Source of the DNA: a virus
Virus record (IMG/VR): IMGVR_UViG_3300020168_000351
Location: 1 to 25,930 of that record
Length of the DNA: 25,930 nucleotides
Strand: one strand, 5' to 3'
The notes beneath the pieces were generated by a model. The model saw only the letters and a list, made by a program, of their open reading frames with translations. It was not told the DNA's origin and made no database searches. Positions 7,989 to 15,396 of this stretch are shown one piece after another. The position numbers and the translations under genes are program-made. Within the stretch, counting starts at the first letter, position 1. Each line of letters begins with the position of its first letter.

Positions 7989-8945
7989 TTAAGCGGCAGT
8001 CGCCAGTTCGACTGCCTTGTTTGCTGCAACAACCTTACGTGCTGCGTTTTGACCAAACCACTGAGAGTGGAGGCGGTTATCTTTGTTCCGACCTTGTACG
8101 TGATCGGTAACAAAGGTTACTGAGTTGAAGGCCTGCCACCAAGTACCTTGTGCAAATTCTGCACCTGGCTGGGTATCAAGAACATCAAAGCAGAGTTTAG
8201 CATTGCGAGAAAGATCCTCGTAAGCTTTAACTTCTTTTGGCATTTCTGTGCGAGAAGTATTTGGGAATACTGAATTATAGTATTCGATAAGTGACTCGGC
8301 AGAGGTTTTACGTGAACCAAGGAACTGAGCCATTTCTTTGTACTTAGCAAATTTCTCGTGAGCGATGCCAAGTGTTTCTTTTACCATATCTGGATTAAAC
8401 TCAGTACGGTGAGAAAGACGTACACTATTTTTAGATTCGGCTTCCAGTGACATAGTCAATGTATTGTTGCAAACCACACGGATTGGTGTGAAGCGAACAT
8501 CGATTGATTTGCCATACTTATGAGGGTTACTAAAGAGCAAGTAAGAATCGATAGTATCCTCGCCGAATACGTCGAATGATTCCTTGACCTTTGCCAGTGC
8601 CCAAACATATTCACCATCACGTAATGAACCTGCTGTGTGCATTTCCATATCACCAGCAAGAACAAATTCTGAAAAGAATTCGAAGGCGGTTTCGTTTTGG
8701 ACTGGGTTCCAGTTTTCACCGATGTTGGTGAGGATGCGACCGTCTGAACCACGGATAAGTGATTTTTGACCGGTGGGCATTTTTTCGCCATTGAATTCTA
8801 CGAATGACTCGACTGCGTGAACTTCCCAATCCACTCCAGCTTTTTTCATCATTTGAATTGGTGTAAGATCGTTAGAGACCTTTTCACCAAGACCGTGCCA
8901 AGGTAGTTCGCCAGCGTATGCCATAGTTTCAACCATATGTGCCAT
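7989..8945 (-). CDS. DUF932-family phage/plasmid-like protein
   Basis: This 318-residue protein begins MAHMVETMAYAGELPWHGLG, typical of the DUF932 family (also called phage/plasmid-related protein TIGR03299). The family is widespread on phages and plasmids, and its biochemical role is unknown. Characteristic parts are the WHGLG start, a SNPHKYGKS segment near residue 140, FTPIRVVCNNTL near 153 and a late WWQAFNSVT segment. It leads a four-gene operon with an early-type promoter and a good ribosome-binding site (TAGGAGAATA). The length fits the family. Early expression suggests a function before head assembly. Confidence 0.85.
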   Translation of the reverse strand: MAHMVETMAYAGELPWHGLGEKVSNDLTPIQMMKKAGVDWEVHAVESFVEFNGEKMPTGQKSLIRGSDGRILTNIGENWNPVQNETAFEFFSEFVLAGDMEMHTAGSLRDGEYVWALAKVKESFDVFGEDTIDSYLLFSNPHKYGKSIDVRFTPIRVVCNNTLTMSLEAESKNSVRLSHRTEFNPDMVKETLGIAHEKFAKYKEMAQFLGSRKTSAESLIEYYNSVFPNTSRTEMPKEVKAYEDLSRNAKLCFDVLDTQPGAEFAQGTWWQAFNSVTFVTDHVQGRNKDNRLHSQWFGQNAARKVVAANKAVELATAA

Positions 8946-8972
8946 AATATATTCTCCTATTTGATAGATACT

Positions 8973-9006
8973 ATTTTGTCGTATTTCGATTCATTTGTAA
9001 ACCCCC
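8973..9006 (-). promoter_or_regulatory. Early-type promoter for the DUF932 operon
   Basis: On the minus strand, GGGGG, TTTACA (8996-9001), a 17-base spacer, then CAAAAT (8973-8978). The -10 is weak, but an overlapping TAGTAT follows and the leader TAGTATCTATCAAATAGGAG resembles those of two other early-type units. Confidence 0.55.
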
Positions 9007-9356
9007 TAATTCAAATAATTACGACATTTTTTTAATTTATTTGAAATAAATTTAGGGTCGTTTATTTGACGGTTGAGGGGCGATGGATGGGGTAAGGTAA
9101 AGTGATCCACACCAAGTTTAGTTAGTACCTTAGAGACTAAACCACCTAATGCTATTACTTTATCGTGCCCGCGTACGCACGCGAGTACGTGCTCGCGGTC
9201 GAGCGTGCGCTTGTCCCAGTGTGGATCGTGGGATAGATTGGTAAAGGCTACAATGCCCACATCCAATTCATCGATCCAATCCTGTAGACGATACCAGGCA
9301 CAGCCTTTACGGTACTGTGCCTTAGTAGGATTTATTCCAATGATTATACTAGGCAT
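9006..9356 (-). CDS. Uracil-DNA-glycosylase-superfamily protein
   Basis: This 116-residue protein has the two ends of the UDG fold: IIIGINPTKAQ near residue 4 and LPHPSPLNRQIND at 88-100. Between them is a central strand (VGIVAFTN, 33-40) and DKVIALGG at 65-72. UDGs remove uracil or related bases from DNA; catalytic Asp/His positions vary in the superfamily and activity cannot be assigned. It is shorter than typical UDGs (about 200), so it may be a compact divergent member or a DUF1643-like relative. The ATG at 9356 overlaps the end of the preceding gene, and AAAGGCC is the only ribosome-binding hint. The central part of the gene is unusually GC-rich. Confidence 0.6.
   Translation of the reverse strand: MPSIIIGINPTKAQYRKGCAWYRLQDWIDELDVGIVAFTNLSHDPHWDKRTLDREHVLACVRGHDKVIALGGLVSKVLTKLGVDHFTLPHPSPLNRQINDPKFISNKLKKCRNYLN
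9180..9197. repeat. GC-rich near-palindrome inside the UDG-like gene
   Basis: CGCGAGTACGTGCTCGCG is an inverted repeat with one mismatched pair around a central ACGT. It sits within a roughly 50-base GC-rich patch that stands out from the AT-rich surroundings. It lies in coding sequence, so it may only reflect codon use in the segment RTLDREHVLACVRG. Confidence 0.5.
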
Positions 9357-9582
9357 TGTACTTGTAGTGGCCTTTAAATGCCGAACCAATAACTCCATCT
9401 CCAGATCCGGCTAGTTCTAACATCCAAAGTATCCGAGACACCTCGGCTGAATTAGGGGCTTCGTTGATGTCTTTAGTCAAGCGGAACATTTTAGTCCTCT
9501 TGACCTTAAGCTGTTTTAAATACTCTAATCCAAGCTCTTTTGCTTCTGCCAGAGGAAGATTTTCAATACCACGAATATTCAT
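9349..9582 (-). CDS. Small hypothetical protein
   Basis: This 77-residue protein starts at the ATG at 9582 behind AAGGAGTGGTAAT, which lies in the last codons of the preceding gene. Residues 10-40 look helical and basic (LGLEYLKQLKVKRTKMFRLT). The C-terminus GSGDGVIGSAFKGHYKYNA is Gly-rich. It overlaps the UDG-like gene by 8 bases. No family recognised. Confidence 0.65.
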   Translation of the reverse strand: MNIRGIENLPLAEAKELGLEYLKQLKVKRTKMFRLTKDINEAPNSAEVSRILWMLELAGSGDGVIGSAFKGHYKYNA

Positions 9583-9583
9583 A

Positions 9584-9811
9584 TTACCACTCCTTATAGT
9601 AACCCATCTCTTCATTATAGTCATACCCAGCGCGATAGGCTTCAAGTTCATCTGCGCTCATTTCACCTTCATCTACCCGATTACTTTGATAAGTTGCGCT
9701 GCAAAAAAAGTGAGGATTAAACCCACGACGATAATACGAATCAGCAGATCCGCGATCCCAAGGACCTCCATGGCGGTCATCGTATTTTTTTCCATTATAT
9801 ATAACTCCCAT
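9584..9811 (-). CDS. Small conserved phage protein with DRGSADSYY motif
   Basis: This 75-residue protein has GPWDRGSADSYYRRGFNPH at residues 16-34 and AYRAGYDYNEEMGYY near the end. I recognise this pattern from small uncharacterised proteins of phages and bacteria; no function is known to me. Its ATG overlaps the stop of the upstream 136-residue gene (TAATG), with GAGGAAATGG as ribosome-binding site. Confidence 0.75.
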   Translation of the reverse strand: MGVIYNGKKYDDRHGGPWDRGSADSYYRRGFNPHFFCSATYQSNRVDEGEMSADELEAYRAGYDYNEEMGYYKEW

Positions 9812-10221
9812 TATACCATTTCCTCGTATTCTACTACGGCTTCGATTTCTTTGATAAGTTTCTTACCATAAGGGGTGAATAGGATACCTTGTTCCCAAAC
9901 AAAATGTTCTACGTCTTGAATGTGGTAGAACTTTTCAGGACCAATAATCCATCTGATAGCGGTGAGGCGATCGATAGCACCAAGACCCATTACGTCTTTG
10001 ACACGAGCCTCGAACTTTTGGACACACTCTTTTTCGAAGAGCTTTTCAGCTTTAGTATTCTCTTCGAGTTGGTAGCAAAGTTCGTCCCACATCTGCTGTT
10101 TGACTTCATCGCATTCGTGATAGAAACTAGAAAGGTGACCGCTGTCTCTAGCGGGCCCACGAGTTCCATAAACATCTTTTACGAGGTCTGAGAAAACATC
10201 ATTCGAACCGAAAGTATACAT
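9811..10221 (-). CDS. Hypothetical protein, first gene of an early-type operon
   Basis: This 136-residue, mostly helical and acidic protein has no signal peptide or membrane segment. It contains WDELCYQLEENTKAEKLF around residue 45 and a C-terminal HFVWEQGILFTPYGKKLIKE segment that could be a small winged-helix-like unit. The start is fixed by AAAGGAGATAATACA before ATG and by the early-type promoter 25 bases further up. It leads a tightly packed four-gene operon (10221-9006). Family not recognised. Confidence 0.75.
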   Translation of the reverse strand: MYTFGSNDVFSDLVKDVYGTRGPARDSGHLSSFYHECDEVKQQMWDELCYQLEENTKAEKLFEKECVQKFEARVKDVMGLGAIDRLTAIRWIIGPEKFYHIQDVEHFVWEQGILFTPYGKKLIKEIEAVVEYEEMV

Positions 10222-10245
10222 TGTATTATCTCCTTTGATAATACT

Positions 10246-10278
10246 AATATAATGTATTTCAGTTCAAATGTAAATCCC
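10246..10278 (-). promoter_or_regulatory. Early-type promoter for the 10221-9006 operon
   Basis: On the minus strand, GGGGA, TTTACA (10269-10274), a 17-base spacer, then TATATT (10246-10251). A purine-rich stretch lies upstream. The leader TAGTATTATCAAAGGAGAT matches those of the units at 6406 and 8945. Confidence 0.7.
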
Positions 10279-10314
10279 CTCCCCCCTGACTTTTTTCATT
10301 TTTTTCGAATTTTT

Positions 10315-10452
10315 TTATTCTTTTTTCCAGATAGTCCAAGCACCATAGGCAATAGCTATTCCTGCGGCTATCTTAGCGAGTGGGGCTAGAAACAAAGTCA
10401 TAAGACCTAAAGCTACCAGGGCAGCCCCATCCCATGAGGTTCTTTCCTTCAT
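10315..10452 (-). CDS. 45-residue membrane protein
   Basis: Reading from the ATG at 10452 gives MKERTSWDGAALVALG and onward to a TAA at 10315. The chain has 45 residues with a hydrophobic core from about residue 9 to 38 (ALVALGLMTLFLAPL, then AAGIAIAYGAWTI) and a WKKE end. It begins two bases after the stop of the preceding small membrane protein, so translation is probably coupled. It is one of three consecutive tiny membrane proteins at the end of the lipase-containing late operon. A holin-like or envelope role is possible. I have a recollection of similar small proteins in marine T4-like phages, but no function is established. Confidence 0.75.
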   Translation of the reverse strand: MKERTSWDGAALVALGLMTLFLAPLAKIAAGIAIAYGAWTIWKKE

Positions 10453-10453
10453 T

Positions 10454-10741
10454 CTACTTTTTACCCAATCCATTTTCGATTTCCTCCAATCGTTTTTCTA
10501 TGCTGTCTATTTTACTGGTTACCTTGGGATAGCGTTTACGCCAGGCATCAGGATCATCCTGTAACCAGTCCCAACCAAACCTATCCACAAGATAATCCAA
10601 TAGCTTGTCAAATTTAGACATAAGCCATAAAGCAGCGTGGGTATTTCTAAACCATGCCAAAAATGCTGCACCCACTAGAGATCCAGCAATGGCTGTATAG
10701 ATCCATAATGTGTCACCGAACATTCTTGATAGCATTTCCAT
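10454..10741 (-). CDS. Small membrane protein with cytoplasmic tail
   Basis: This 95-residue protein has one hydrophobic segment at about 12-30 (WIYTAIAGSLVGAAFLAWF). A charged, Trp-rich middle (FGWDWLQDDPDAWRKRY) and a coiled-coil-like C-terminus (KIDSIEKRLEEIENG) follow. The ATG at 10741 is preceded by GGAGGGATCTA and overlaps the upstream stop (TAATG). Its position between another one-helix protein and a 45-residue membrane protein suggests a complex. A holin or spanin-like role is possible but unproven. Confidence 0.75.
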   Translation of the reverse strand: MEMLSRMFGDTLWIYTAIAGSLVGAAFLAWFRNTHAALWLMSKFDKLLDYLVDRFGWDWLQDDPDAWRKRYPKVTSKIDSIEKRLEEIENGLGKK

Positions 10742-10962
10742 TAGATCCCTCCGTATGTACTCATAATAGCTGGACCAAACAAACTCATTACCCACATAAG
10801 AACTGCAATACTGAATATACCAATCAGTAGCCATTTCATTTTAAAGTCATCCACCTTCATTTGTAGTCCAAGCACTTCGTTCCCTAAAATTCGGATTGCA
10901 AGCTCAAACTTACCTTCCGGATGATCCACCGCTTCGATCATTTTTTGTTTTTCTTCAGCCAT
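10741..10962 (-). CDS. Small one-helix membrane protein
   Basis: This 73-residue protein has a soluble N-terminal part (MAEEKQKMIEAVDHPEGKFE) and one hydrophobic helix at about 43-65 (WLLIGIFSIAVLMWVMSLFG). The start at 10962 is supported by GGAGAAAGAAA before ATG, and it overlaps the end of the lipase gene by 8 bases. This tight coupling to the lipase points to joint production. Function unknown; small hydrophobic phage proteins next to lytic enzymes are often holins or their regulators. Confidence 0.75.
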   Translation of the reverse strand: MAEEKQKMIEAVDHPEGKFELAIRILGNEVLGLQMKVDDFKMKWLLIGIFSIAVLMWVMSLFGPAIMSTYGGI

Positions 10963-11683
10963 TTTCTTTCTCCAAATATTTGATATAATTCGACATGCCA
11001 TGATCTCTCGCTCCATCAAAGGGTTGTCTTTTTTTCCATGCTGCCATACGACCACGCCAACCATCTTTAAATCTTTGCCAACTTGTCATCTTCCTAATGT
11101 TTCCATAGAAGTTTATATAGCGCAACTCCCCATGATGTCTATATCCCATCCATTTAAACGGAACCTTAGGAACTATGTCATTGTTATTTACATGTCTATA
11201 ATGTGGGGCTTTAATTGATTTCACCCATTCAGCATTTCCTGCTCTTGGTGAGCCGTATGTGTATAGACCAGTAACTTTATCGCCCAACCTGCTTGCTGCG
11301 ATAGTAGCCATTGCACCACCCAGAGAATGACCACAGATATACAAATGGTAACACTTCTGGGCTTCCATGACCTCTAGAATGTTGTGCCAAATTTTATTAA
11401 CTTCTTCTTGGAATCCATTGTGGACTTTACCATGGCCATTGTGTGCTGCATCAGGCCAAGCATTTAGATCTGCTTTAACATCAGAAAATTCATCTGGCTC
11501 TGTGCCTCTAAAACATATAGCCATTTCCTTATCGTCCCAAATTACATGACACTGCGCACCTTTCACTTCGATGAACTTGTGACCTTTCCATCCCATTTTC
11601 TTATAAAGCTTTTTAGCTTCTTTCCCATCCAAATAAGCAATGCCGGCCAACTGCGACATTTCATAACATCTCTCAATAGACAT
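10955..11683 (-). CDS. Class-3 lipase (alpha/beta hydrolase)
   Basis: This 242-residue protein has the class-3 lipase hallmarks. The nucleophile elbow GHSLGG is at 118-123 (S120). The oxyanion-region CFRGTEPDEFSD starts at 58, NNNDIVP supplies D169, and DHGMSNY supplies H228, completing a Ser-Asp-His triad. Such enzymes hydrolyse acyl esters of glycerolipids. There is no signal peptide, so it would act in the cytoplasm on the inner membrane or need release through a holin. The ATG at 11683 lies 8 bases after the coiled-coil gene. Its place in a late operon with three tiny membrane proteins fits a role in membrane damage at lysis; a virion-associated lipase is an alternative. Confidence 0.85.
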   Translation of the reverse strand: MSIERCYEMSQLAGIAYLDGKEAKKLYKKMGWKGHKFIEVKGAQCHVIWDDKEMAICFRGTEPDEFSDVKADLNAWPDAAHNGHGKVHNGFQEEVNKIWHNILEVMEAQKCYHLYICGHSLGGAMATIAASRLGDKVTGLYTYGSPRAGNAEWVKSIKAPHYRHVNNNDIVPKVPFKWMGYRHHGELRYINFYGNIRKMTSWQRFKDGWRGRMAAWKKRQPFDGARDHGMSNYIKYLEKENG

Positions 11684-11691
11684 AATACCTC

Positions 11692-12387
11692 CTAGTCATT
11701 AAGTGGATTGTCTAAAGCCTCTTCAATTGTTTTCTTGATTTCGGTTTCAAGATCATCCATTTTAAATTCTAGATCAGCGGTCGTCTCTTTCATAACATCA
11801 CGTGTATCTTTTTCAGATTCTCTCATAGTCATTTCCACCTCCCTTAAGGTAGCGGAAGTTTCTGATCTAATTTCGCCCATAGTATCTCTGATCTTTTCAA
11901 GCTCTAGTTTTAGGTTGTTCGACATTACCTCTAGTTCGTCTTGAGCTTCTTTTAGATCAGCCGCGGCTTCAGCCAATTGTTGTTTTGTTTTATTCTCAAA
12001 TTTATCTATAGTATTTTCGGTCTTAATTTCAAATGATTCGATTGAATCCTTTGTCTTATCAACTGATTCATCTACCTTAGCATCTAAACGATCAAGGGTA
12101 CCTTCCATCTTCAGCAGGTCGTCCTTTAGATCGTTTTTAATATCTCTGGTATACGTTATTGCTTCATCAATCCGTAGCATAGACTCATCTAGCTTTTGTA
12201 TCACTAAAGCATTCTCTGCAGCTATAGCATCGATGTCAATCTCTTGTATAATCTCTTTCATATCCATGTAGTCTTTGTAGAACTCAAAGCCGGCCCAAGC
12301 TGCACCGCCTAACGTGGATAATGCCGTCAGAACGGCGAACATTTTTCCGCCCCTGAATGTTGTGCCAGCAAATTCAAATTCTGCCAT
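11692..12387 (-). CDS. Membrane-anchored long coiled-coil protein
   Basis: This 231-residue protein has a hydrophobic segment at about 16-34 (MFAVLTALSTLGGAAWAGF). About 190 residues of highly charged, heptad-like sequence follow, rich in Glu, Lys, Asp and Leu, and typical of a long coiled coil. It starts right after the stop of the beta-rich gene (TAAATG), with GGAGAAAGA as ribosome-binding site. It would sit in the inner membrane with a rod on one side. A spanin-like bridging rod is conceivable, but there is no lipobox and no paired partner, so this is speculation. Neighbouring genes encode secreted or membrane proteins and a lipase. Confidence 0.75.
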   Translation of the reverse strand: MAEFEFAGTTFRGGKMFAVLTALSTLGGAAWAGFEFYKDYMDMKEIIQEIDIDAIAAENALVIQKLDESMLRIDEAITYTRDIKNDLKDDLLKMEGTLDRLDAKVDESVDKTKDSIESFEIKTENTIDKFENKTKQQLAEAAADLKEAQDELEVMSNNLKLELEKIRDTMGEIRSETSATLREVEMTMRESEKDTRDVMKETTADLEFKMDDLETEIKKTIEEALDNPLND

Positions 12388-12708
12388 TTATCTTTCTCCT
12401 AATGGTATTTCTATTCCTGCTACTATACCCTTTAACTTATAATCTTCTATCCCCGGCATAGCAAAAAAGTTACCAGCTTTAAATCTAGCCATTGGAACTA
12501 TGTGGGCTGAAGTGTATCCCGTCATAAATCCCAATTCAATGTTATCATTTAGATCCCAACTTAAATAATTACTTATTTTCTTTTCACTATTTACAAGTAA
12601 TCCGTAATTATAACGACCTCGCTCACATGTGGCATATGGATGAATCATATTATAGCCGTCATCCATATTCAAATGGAGTGACAGCGCCAACCCTAAAAGA
12701 CAGTTCAT
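12388..12708 (-). CDS. Small beta-rich protein, possible outer-membrane barrel type
   Basis: This 106-residue protein has a short hydrophobic start (MNCLLGLALSLHL). Alternating aromatic and polar residues follow (HPYATCERGRYNYGLLVNSE), with HPxATxxxxxYNxGLxxNS near 23-41 and a C-terminal VAGIEIPLG strand. The pattern resembles small phage proteins related to outer-membrane enzymes such as lipid A deacylases. It is too short for a full barrel with confidence, and the signal peptide is marginal. The start overlaps the previous stop by four bases (ATGA). Function unassigned. Confidence 0.65.
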   Translation of the reverse strand: MNCLLGLALSLHLNMDDGYNMIHPYATCERGRYNYGLLVNSEKKISNYLSWDLNDNIELGFMTGYTSAHIVPMARFKAGNFFAMPGIEDYKLKGIVAGIEIPLGER

Positions 12709-14468
12709 CTATTGTCGTATTGCATCCTTACTAGTGCGTTATGTTTTTCGTCACTTGCCCCGTTAAAGAATCTTGAATTTGGGTTATCATGATTTTTTTG
12801 GTTTGGGTAAATCTCCTTTGGTTTATAAAAATCTGCGTCAGCCATTTGAAGTTGTTGGTATTGGCTGAATAATGGGTTATATCCTAAAAGTGCGGATCGT
12901 GCATCTTCATCATCACTGCCTTCAAATGCCTTTGCTACCAGCTCGGCTTCTTCCATAGTACTCATAGGTTCAGCAATTTCTTCTTTTGGTTCTGGTAGTT
13001 TAAGTTCGAATGTAGGAGATGTTACTTGACTTATAATATTATTTAAAATATCATTTGCGGTTTCTACATTTACATCATCCACAATTATTTCTAACTGCAA
13101 AACATTCTCTTCTAAATTTAAAGCTGCAAATTGTTGTTGTGAAACATTAGAAGCAATTGACTGTACGTTCTCTATTAATTGCTCCTCCATTTCAAAGGAT
13201 AGTTCAGCAGACTCTTGGGCCTGCTCCATTACAAAACTAGTGGATTGTTGGTCTGATTGAATAGATGATGTTGTAGCACTGCTTATGGCATTATTGGCCG
13301 CGGCAGCAGCGTCAGCAACAGCGCCTCTAGCCACATCCAACGGATTAATCCGTACCCTTGGGCTCGTTCCAGTTTCCGCCACAGTGTCATTTAATATCTC
13401 TGGTTCAAGATCGCCAGCAACTTCTATGGGCTCTTCCAACACTTCTTCAATGGCATCTTCTATTACCTCTACTACTGGTTCTGGTCCTGGTTGAGATTCT
13501 TCAATAACTTTCTCAGTACGTGGAGTTTCATTAACTTCTTCAATTGTTCCTGTGTCATTTGTCATCTCCGCCATTGCTAGTTGTTCGGCCAACATGGCCT
13601 CTTGTTGTTCTTGTAGTGCCGTAGCATATCCAGGACATCTAGCATCATTCAAAGGATCACTACAATCCAATGGTTCTTTATAAACAAAGATGGAATAGAT
13701 ACCAGCTTCTCTAAACTCTGGACCCCAGTAGCCAGCCCAGTAACCAGCATCTTTACCCTCAACTTCTAGCGTAAGTGTATCAACTTTATCGCCCATTAAA
13801 AAAGGATCATACCACTGCATTCCATTTTTTTGTTCCCAGTCACTTATTGAATATGAGTAATCCCACTCTCTTTCATCAAGGACATTTCCATCATTATCTT
13901 TGACAATGACTCTTACATATAATGGGTCTTGATTATTGATTTGATTTGCACTTGTATCATTAGCATTGTAATTTTTAACTTTCCATTGCCATAAGTATCC
14001 AACAACTTGAACACCAGCAACTTTTAAAGCATCATTTATAATGTCTTGTGTTTGAGAAACTATTGTATTATTAAATCCGAAACGAATAGCTCCATCACCA
14101 TTAGTACCTATATTAGCACATGAACCACCAGACGTTCCACCCCAAGATCCATCTCCGCCATTAGAAGCTGAAGGATCTAAACATCCAGTTGTGGCTGTCC
14201 AAGAGTCTATAGAGTAAGTTGTATTTTCACTTTCAAACCATCCCGTTCCTAAAAACCCACCGTCTCCAGTCGTAGTTGCAGTAACATTATTATCAATCAG
14301 CTGTTCCATATATGTGCGTTCATTATATTCCAACAGATCATCAGGATTCGATGGAGCAGCATACAGCGTTCCCATATCAATATCTTGTTGGGTTAGGTCC
14401 TGCGCGCTAGAGTATTGCGAGAAGAGCCAAGAGCATACCAAGACCGATGAAAGTGTTTGCTTTAGCAT
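12705..14468 (-). CDS. Large secreted protein with beta domain and acidic linker
   Basis: From the ATG at 14468 this is a 587-residue protein with a standard signal peptide (about 1-22, ending SSAQ). An ATG 51 bases upstream is also possible. A Gly/Ser/Thr-rich part (about 60-125) leads to a beta-sandwich-like domain (about 140-265). A Cys pair follows in CSDPLNDARCPGYA (about 269-282). After this come an acidic Glu/Pro-rich linker (about 305-370), an Ala-rich helix and a mostly helical C-terminus. Cys-Pro-Gly-Tyr-Ala segments of this kind are familiar to me from marine T4-like phage proteins of unknown role. The gene overlaps the end of the Thr/Asn-repeat gene by 62 bases. An envelope, periplasmic or virion-surface location is inferred from the signal peptide and late promoter. 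Confidence 0.7.
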   Translation of the reverse strand: MLKQTLSSVLVCSWLFSQYSSAQDLTQQDIDMGTLYAAPSNPDDLLEYNERTYMEQLIDNNVTATTTGDGGFLGTGWFESENTTYSIDSWTATTGCLDPSASNGGDGSWGGTSGGSCANIGTNGDGAIRFGFNNTIVSQTQDIINDALKVAGVQVVGYLWQWKVKNYNANDTSANQINNQDPLYVRVIVKDNDGNVLDEREWDYSYSISDWEQKNGMQWYDPFLMGDKVDTLTLEVEGKDAGYWAGYWGPEFREAGIYSIFVYKEPLDCSDPLNDARCPGYATALQEQQEAMLAEQLAMAEMTNDTGTIEEVNETPRTEKVIEESQPGPEPVVEVIEDAIEEVLEEPIEVAGDLEPEILNDTVAETGTSPRVRINPLDVARGAVADAAAAANNAISSATTSSIQSDQQSTSFVMEQAQESAELSFEMEEQLIENVQSIASNVSQQQFAALNLEENVLQLEIIVDDVNVETANDILNNIISQVTSPTFELKLPEPKEEIAEPMSTMEEAELVAKAFEGSDDEDARSALLGYNPLFSQYQQLQMADADFYKPKEIYPNQKNHDNPNSRFFNGASDEKHNALVRMQYDNR

Positions 14469-15396
14469 GGGGTGTAGTTTCTTCTGTTTGTGGAATAGGT
14501 TTTTCTTCTGGGAATTCATCCCATAGTGCCTGTGCTTGGTCTCCTATAGTACCATCAAATGGGCAAGGGGTGCCAGCCATTCTCATAGCGTTGAATACCG
14601 CTGCATCTTGACACATTAAAGCTACCGCAGCAACCTTCATACCCATATTATAAAGAGCTTTAGAGTTCTTCAGTCTCTCACAGTTTATATCTCTTATGTG
14701 TCCACCACCGCTCATCCCAAGTATTTGGGTTTGCACAGAACTAGACCATGTCACTGTACAGTTGTCATTACCACCTGACATAATGGTAGGTGCTATTGCT
14801 GACGGCGGTGGGGATTCAATCTTTTGAGTAACGTCTGATGTAGATGTATTTTGATTTACATTGGCATTAGTATTGCTAGACGTACTACTCATGGTAGTAT
14901 TACTAGTGTTATTGTTTGTATTAACATTAGTATTTGTATTAGTATTTGTACTAGTATTCGTATTGGTATTGGTATTTGTACTAGTATTTGTGTTGGTGTT
15001 ATCCGTAGTCACACTAGATGTATTATCAGAAGTGCTATTAACCGTGCTAGTGGTAGTGTTATCTATAGTCGAAGTATTCGTATTAGTATTTGTACTAGTA
15101 TTGGTATTTGTATTATTTGTCGTACTAGTATTCGTATTCGTGTTTGTCGAAGTGGTTGTACTATCTACAGTACTAGTATTCGTGTTTGTATTAGTATTTG
15201 TATTTGTACTAGTGATCGTCGTATCATTAGTATTCGTATTATCAGTAGTTACAGTGCTTGTTGTCGTGGTCGTACTGTCATTATTTGTTTCTACATAGCT
15301 AGTACTATCAAAATTACCATCTGCGTCATTAGCAACTTGGGCCTGAACAACAGATGATGCCATAACGAAGAGAACTGCGGACAGAAGTCTCTTCAT
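14407..15396 (-). CDS. Secreted Thr/Asn-repeat protein with C-terminal membrane helix
   Basis: This 329-residue protein has a signal peptide at 1-20 (VQAQ cleavage region). A low-complexity stretch of Thr-Asn and Ser-Thr repeats lies at about 38-189. A compact C-terminal domain at about 195-300 includes ILGMSGG, IRDINCERLK and MAGTPCPFDG with four or more Cys, and a hydrophobic tail (314-329) ends the chain. I recognise the C-terminal domain from marine T4-like phages; its function is unknown. It is the first gene behind a consensus late promoter, with AAGGAAAG as ribosome-binding site. The Thr/Asn stretch would form an extended, hydrophilic stalk outside the inner membrane. Confidence 0.75.
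   Translation of the reverse strand: MKRLLSAVLFVMASSVVQAQVANDADGNFDSTSYVETNNDSTTTTTSTVTTDNTNTNDTTITSTNTNTNTNTNTSTVDSTTTSTNTNTNTSTTNNTNTNTSTNTNTNTSTIDNTTTSTVNSTSDNTSSVTTDNTNTNTSTNTNTNTNTSTNTNTNTNVNTNNNTSNTTMSSTSSNTNANVNQNTSTSDVTQKIESPPPSAIAPTIMSGGNDNCTVTWSSSVQTQILGMSGGGHIRDINCERLKNSKALYNMGMKVAAVALMCQDAAVFNAMRMAGTPCPFDGTIGDQAQALWDEFPEEKPIPQTEETTPHAKANTFIGLGMLLALLAIL
14830..15285 (-). repeat. Degenerate repeat tract encoding (Thr-Asn)n
   Basis: About 450 bases consist of variants of ACN AAY codon pairs with interspersed AGT ACN. The Thr codon keeps changing between ACT, ACA, ACG and ACC, so the repeat is clear at protein level but irregular at DNA level. It is not a CRISPR array or a perfect tandem repeat. 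Confidence 0.85.

Noticed and set aside
14830-15285. CRISPR-like repeat array
   Set aside because: No constant repeat and spacer lengths, and the tract is coding.
14851-15357. Two long plus-strand reading frames of hydrophobic residues over the repeat tract
   Set aside because: They mirror the Thr/Asn repeat codons of the minus-strand gene (GTN and ATN/TTN repeats), and have no ribosome-binding site or domain.
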